This document shows, piece by piece, positions 62,573 to 64,000 of a DNA stretch of 64,000 bases. The notes under the pieces were generated by a model. It saw only the letters and a list, made by a program, of their open reading frames with translations. It did no database searches and was not told where the DNA came from. Position 1 is the stretch's first letter; the number at the start of each line of letters is the position of its first letter. Source of the DNA: an uncultured Psychrobacter sp. Lineage in GTDB: Bacteria > Pseudomonadota > Gammaproteobacteria > Pseudomonadales > Moraxellaceae. The translations under genes and the position numbers were made by a program. The DNA lies in contig CANMUI010000001.1 of the NCBI GenBank assembly GCA_947501045.1, positions 186,001-250,000 of the forward strand, in the 5' to 3' direction.

Positions 62573-63344
62573 AACTCAACCAACCACAAGGTGAATAAAA
62601 TAAATAAAAATAGATAGACTGCTAGTGTAGCATGATAGCAGATGGCGCTTATGCTGACACTTTAGCTACTATCGAGGCGTACTGTTTTTCGTTAATTTTT
62701 ATAGCTGCGTTTTACAGTTACGTATTGGTGATTTAACTTACAGGTTGAATATGTTTTGATAAGATCATGTATTTTAATAATGCTAATTATCAATCCATAT
62801 ATAAACATCAGTACTGAGATACTGAGATACTGAGATACTGAGATACTGAGATACTGACATACTAAGCAAGCGAGTCATTGCTCTACTAGTTGCTATGAAT
62901 TTGATAGCGAATTTTTAATAATGACTTGCGAGTCTGGTATTTGCTTGTGACAGTCAAGGGCATAATCCCCTACACTAATTGCGTCAAAATGATCTAGCAC
63001 GCCAAATATAGTTGATGGATTTTAAAAAGAATATAGAGGTACTGGGATGAATTTTGCGCAGCATCGAAAGAAATTCATGTAAACAGCCAGTAAGGAAAAT
63101 TTATACCAGTAGCACATTTAAATCCATATAACAGTTTTATTTTCAACTAACTATAATAGGCTTATAAATGGGTTGTCTAACTGATACTTTATTGCAGCCC
63201 TTTATTTCGATACTATTTCGGCATTAGATCATCTTATTTCTATAAACCATAACCTTATTTTTTCAAACACAGCAGTGAGCTAGTTATTCTAGGTTAAAAC
63301 CTAGCTTTTATTAAGTTATTTTATTATATAAGAAGGAGTTCCAA
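62573..63344. other. Intergenic region ispA / fadB
   Basis: 772 bp between divergent genes, the longest gene-free stretch here, very AT-rich. It holds the 8-bp tandem repeat (62813-62860) and a weak Fur-like stretch AATAATGCTAATTATC (about 62777). The fadB ribosome binding site AAGGAG (63333-63338) ends it. No small gene is supported. Confidence 0.6.
62813..62860 (+). repeat. 8-bp tandem repeat, six units
   Basis: Five perfect ACTGAGAT units (62813-62852) and a sixth with one change (ACTGACAT, 62853-62860). No flanking unique spacers, so it is not a CRISPR array. It lies between the ispA and fadB starts. Confidence 0.95.
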
Positions 63345-64000
63345 ATGATATACCAAGGAAACCGCATCACAGTTAGCATGATTGATGACGGCATTGCGAA
63401 TATGCACTATAACGCTGAAAACGAGAGCGTAAACAAATTTGATAATGAGACCAACAAGCAATTTGGCGAAGCGGTCAGCGCTTTAGAGAAAGCCAGTGAC
63501 GTCAAAGGTTTGATCGTCACCTCAGGTAAAGGCGTGTTTATCGCAGGGGCTGACATCACTGAATTCGTTGCCTCTTTTAAACAATCAGAAGATGAGATTA
63601 AAGATTGGGTGATCAATATCAACGATGACTTTAATCGTTTTGAAGATCTACCATTTCCAAAAGTTGCCGCTATCAATGGCGCCGCATTAGGCGGTGGTTG
63701 TGAGATGACGCTGGTTTGTGAATACCGTGTCATGAGCGACAAAGCTATCATCGGTCTGCCAGAGACTCAGCTTGGTATCTTCCCAGGCTTTGGGGGTACG
63801 GTTCGTAGTACCCGCGTCATCGGTATCGATAACGCGCTTGAGCTTATCGCGACAGGTAAACCTAAAAAATCACTAGAAGCTTTAAAGTTAGGCTTGGTTG
63901 ATGCCACGGTTGCCGCTGATGATCTGCAAGAGGCCGCTATTGATCTGGTCAAAAAGTGCATCTCAGGGGAGCTTGATTGGCAAGCTAAACGTGAAGAGAA
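63345..64000 (+). CDS. fadB: Fatty-acid oxidation complex subunit alpha (partial, cut by right edge)
   Basis: N-terminal 218 residues of the multifunctional beta-oxidation protein (enoyl-CoA hydratase/isomerase plus 3-hydroxyacyl-CoA dehydrogenase). Reading from ATG 63345 gives MIYQGNRITVSMIDDGIANM, then the crotonase motifs IVTSGKGVFIAGADITEF, INGAALGGGCEMTLVCEYRV and LPETQLGIFPGFGGTVRS. The two Glu of the hydratase active site are in GGCEM and LPETQLG. AAGGAG lies 6 nt before the ATG. The dehydrogenase half and fadA lie beyond the window. Confidence 0.95.
   Translation, partial: MIYQGNRITVSMIDDGIANMHYNAENESVNKFDNETNKQFGEAVSALEKASDVKGLIVTSGKGVFIAGADITEFVASFKQSEDEIKDWVININDDFNRFEDLPFPKVAAINGAALGGGCEMTLVCEYRVMSDKAIIGLPETQLGIFPGFGGTVRSTRVIGIDNALELIATGKPKKSLEALKLGLVDATVAADDLQEAAIDLVKKCISGELDWQAKREE

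Noticed and set aside
62813..62860. CRISPR array
   Set aside because: Units are 8 bp and contiguous with no spacers; it is a simple tandem repeat.

Overview
The window looks like chromosomal DNA of a Psychrobacter-type gammaproteobacterium (Moraxellaceae). The basis is moderate AT-richness, Moraxellaceae-like protein sequences, and characteristic gene orders: TPR protein-lolB-ispE-tRNA-Gln-prs-rplY-pth diverging from hemA, tig-clpP-clpX, proC-yggT, and cmoA/cmoB. Assignment below family level is inference; no rRNA gene is present.

Layout. 1-6.6 kb: dadA (cut by the left edge), ygfZ, a PhnA/YjdM protein, a small DNA-binding-like protein, hemL and fadD. 6.7-16.7 kb: a DUF962 protein, ppx, accA, tilS, a GNAT acetyltransferase, proC, yggT, tRNA-Ser(GCU), tRNA-Arg(ACG), an RDD membrane protein and a Ca2+/Na+ antiporter. 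16.9-26.4 kb: panD, pth, rplY, prs, two identical tRNA-Gln(UUG) genes, ispE, lolB and a large TPR protein on the minus strand, then hemA diverging. 26.7-33.2 kb: a class V aminotransferase, a split YeeE/YedE pair, an acyl-CoA synthetase and fadH.

33.2-43.5 kb is the accessory part: a WG-repeat protein, a phospholipase D-like protein, a porin, and a 1.9-kb islet (about 37.35-39.22 kb) of four consecutive minus-strand genes that are all broken. These are a PAAR spike protein with no start codon, a small lipoprotein with three separate lesions, a second lipoprotein split by a frameshift, and a Sel1-repeat protein that has lost its 5' part. I read it as a decaying type VI secretion PAAR effector/immunity-like module; it can only be seen by reading through stops and frames. 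Housekeeping genes (DUF1499 protein, tpm, msrA, cmoA) follow. Then an AT-rich orphan gene and nested palindromic repeats separate cmoA from cmoB.

43.5-64 kb: cmoB, a BenE-type transporter, a DUF2788 protein, argS, a SPOR protein, an orphan PTS EIIC-like membrane protein, an SDR oxidoreductase, clpX, clpP, tig, rdgB, sodB, an AT-rich PIN-domain gene, a YdjM-like membrane hydrolase, a DUF72 protein, ispA and the 5' part of fadB.

Functionally the window is dominated by core metabolism: tetrapyrrole entry (hemA, hemL), fatty-acid activation, beta-oxidation and synthesis (fadD, acyl-CoA synthetase, fadH, fadB, accA), isoprenoids (ispE, ispA), tRNA decoding and modification (tilS, cmoA, cmoB, argS, pth, four tRNAs) and protein quality control (tig, clpP, clpX, msrA). 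Short REP-like palindromes sit next to most of the accessory genes.
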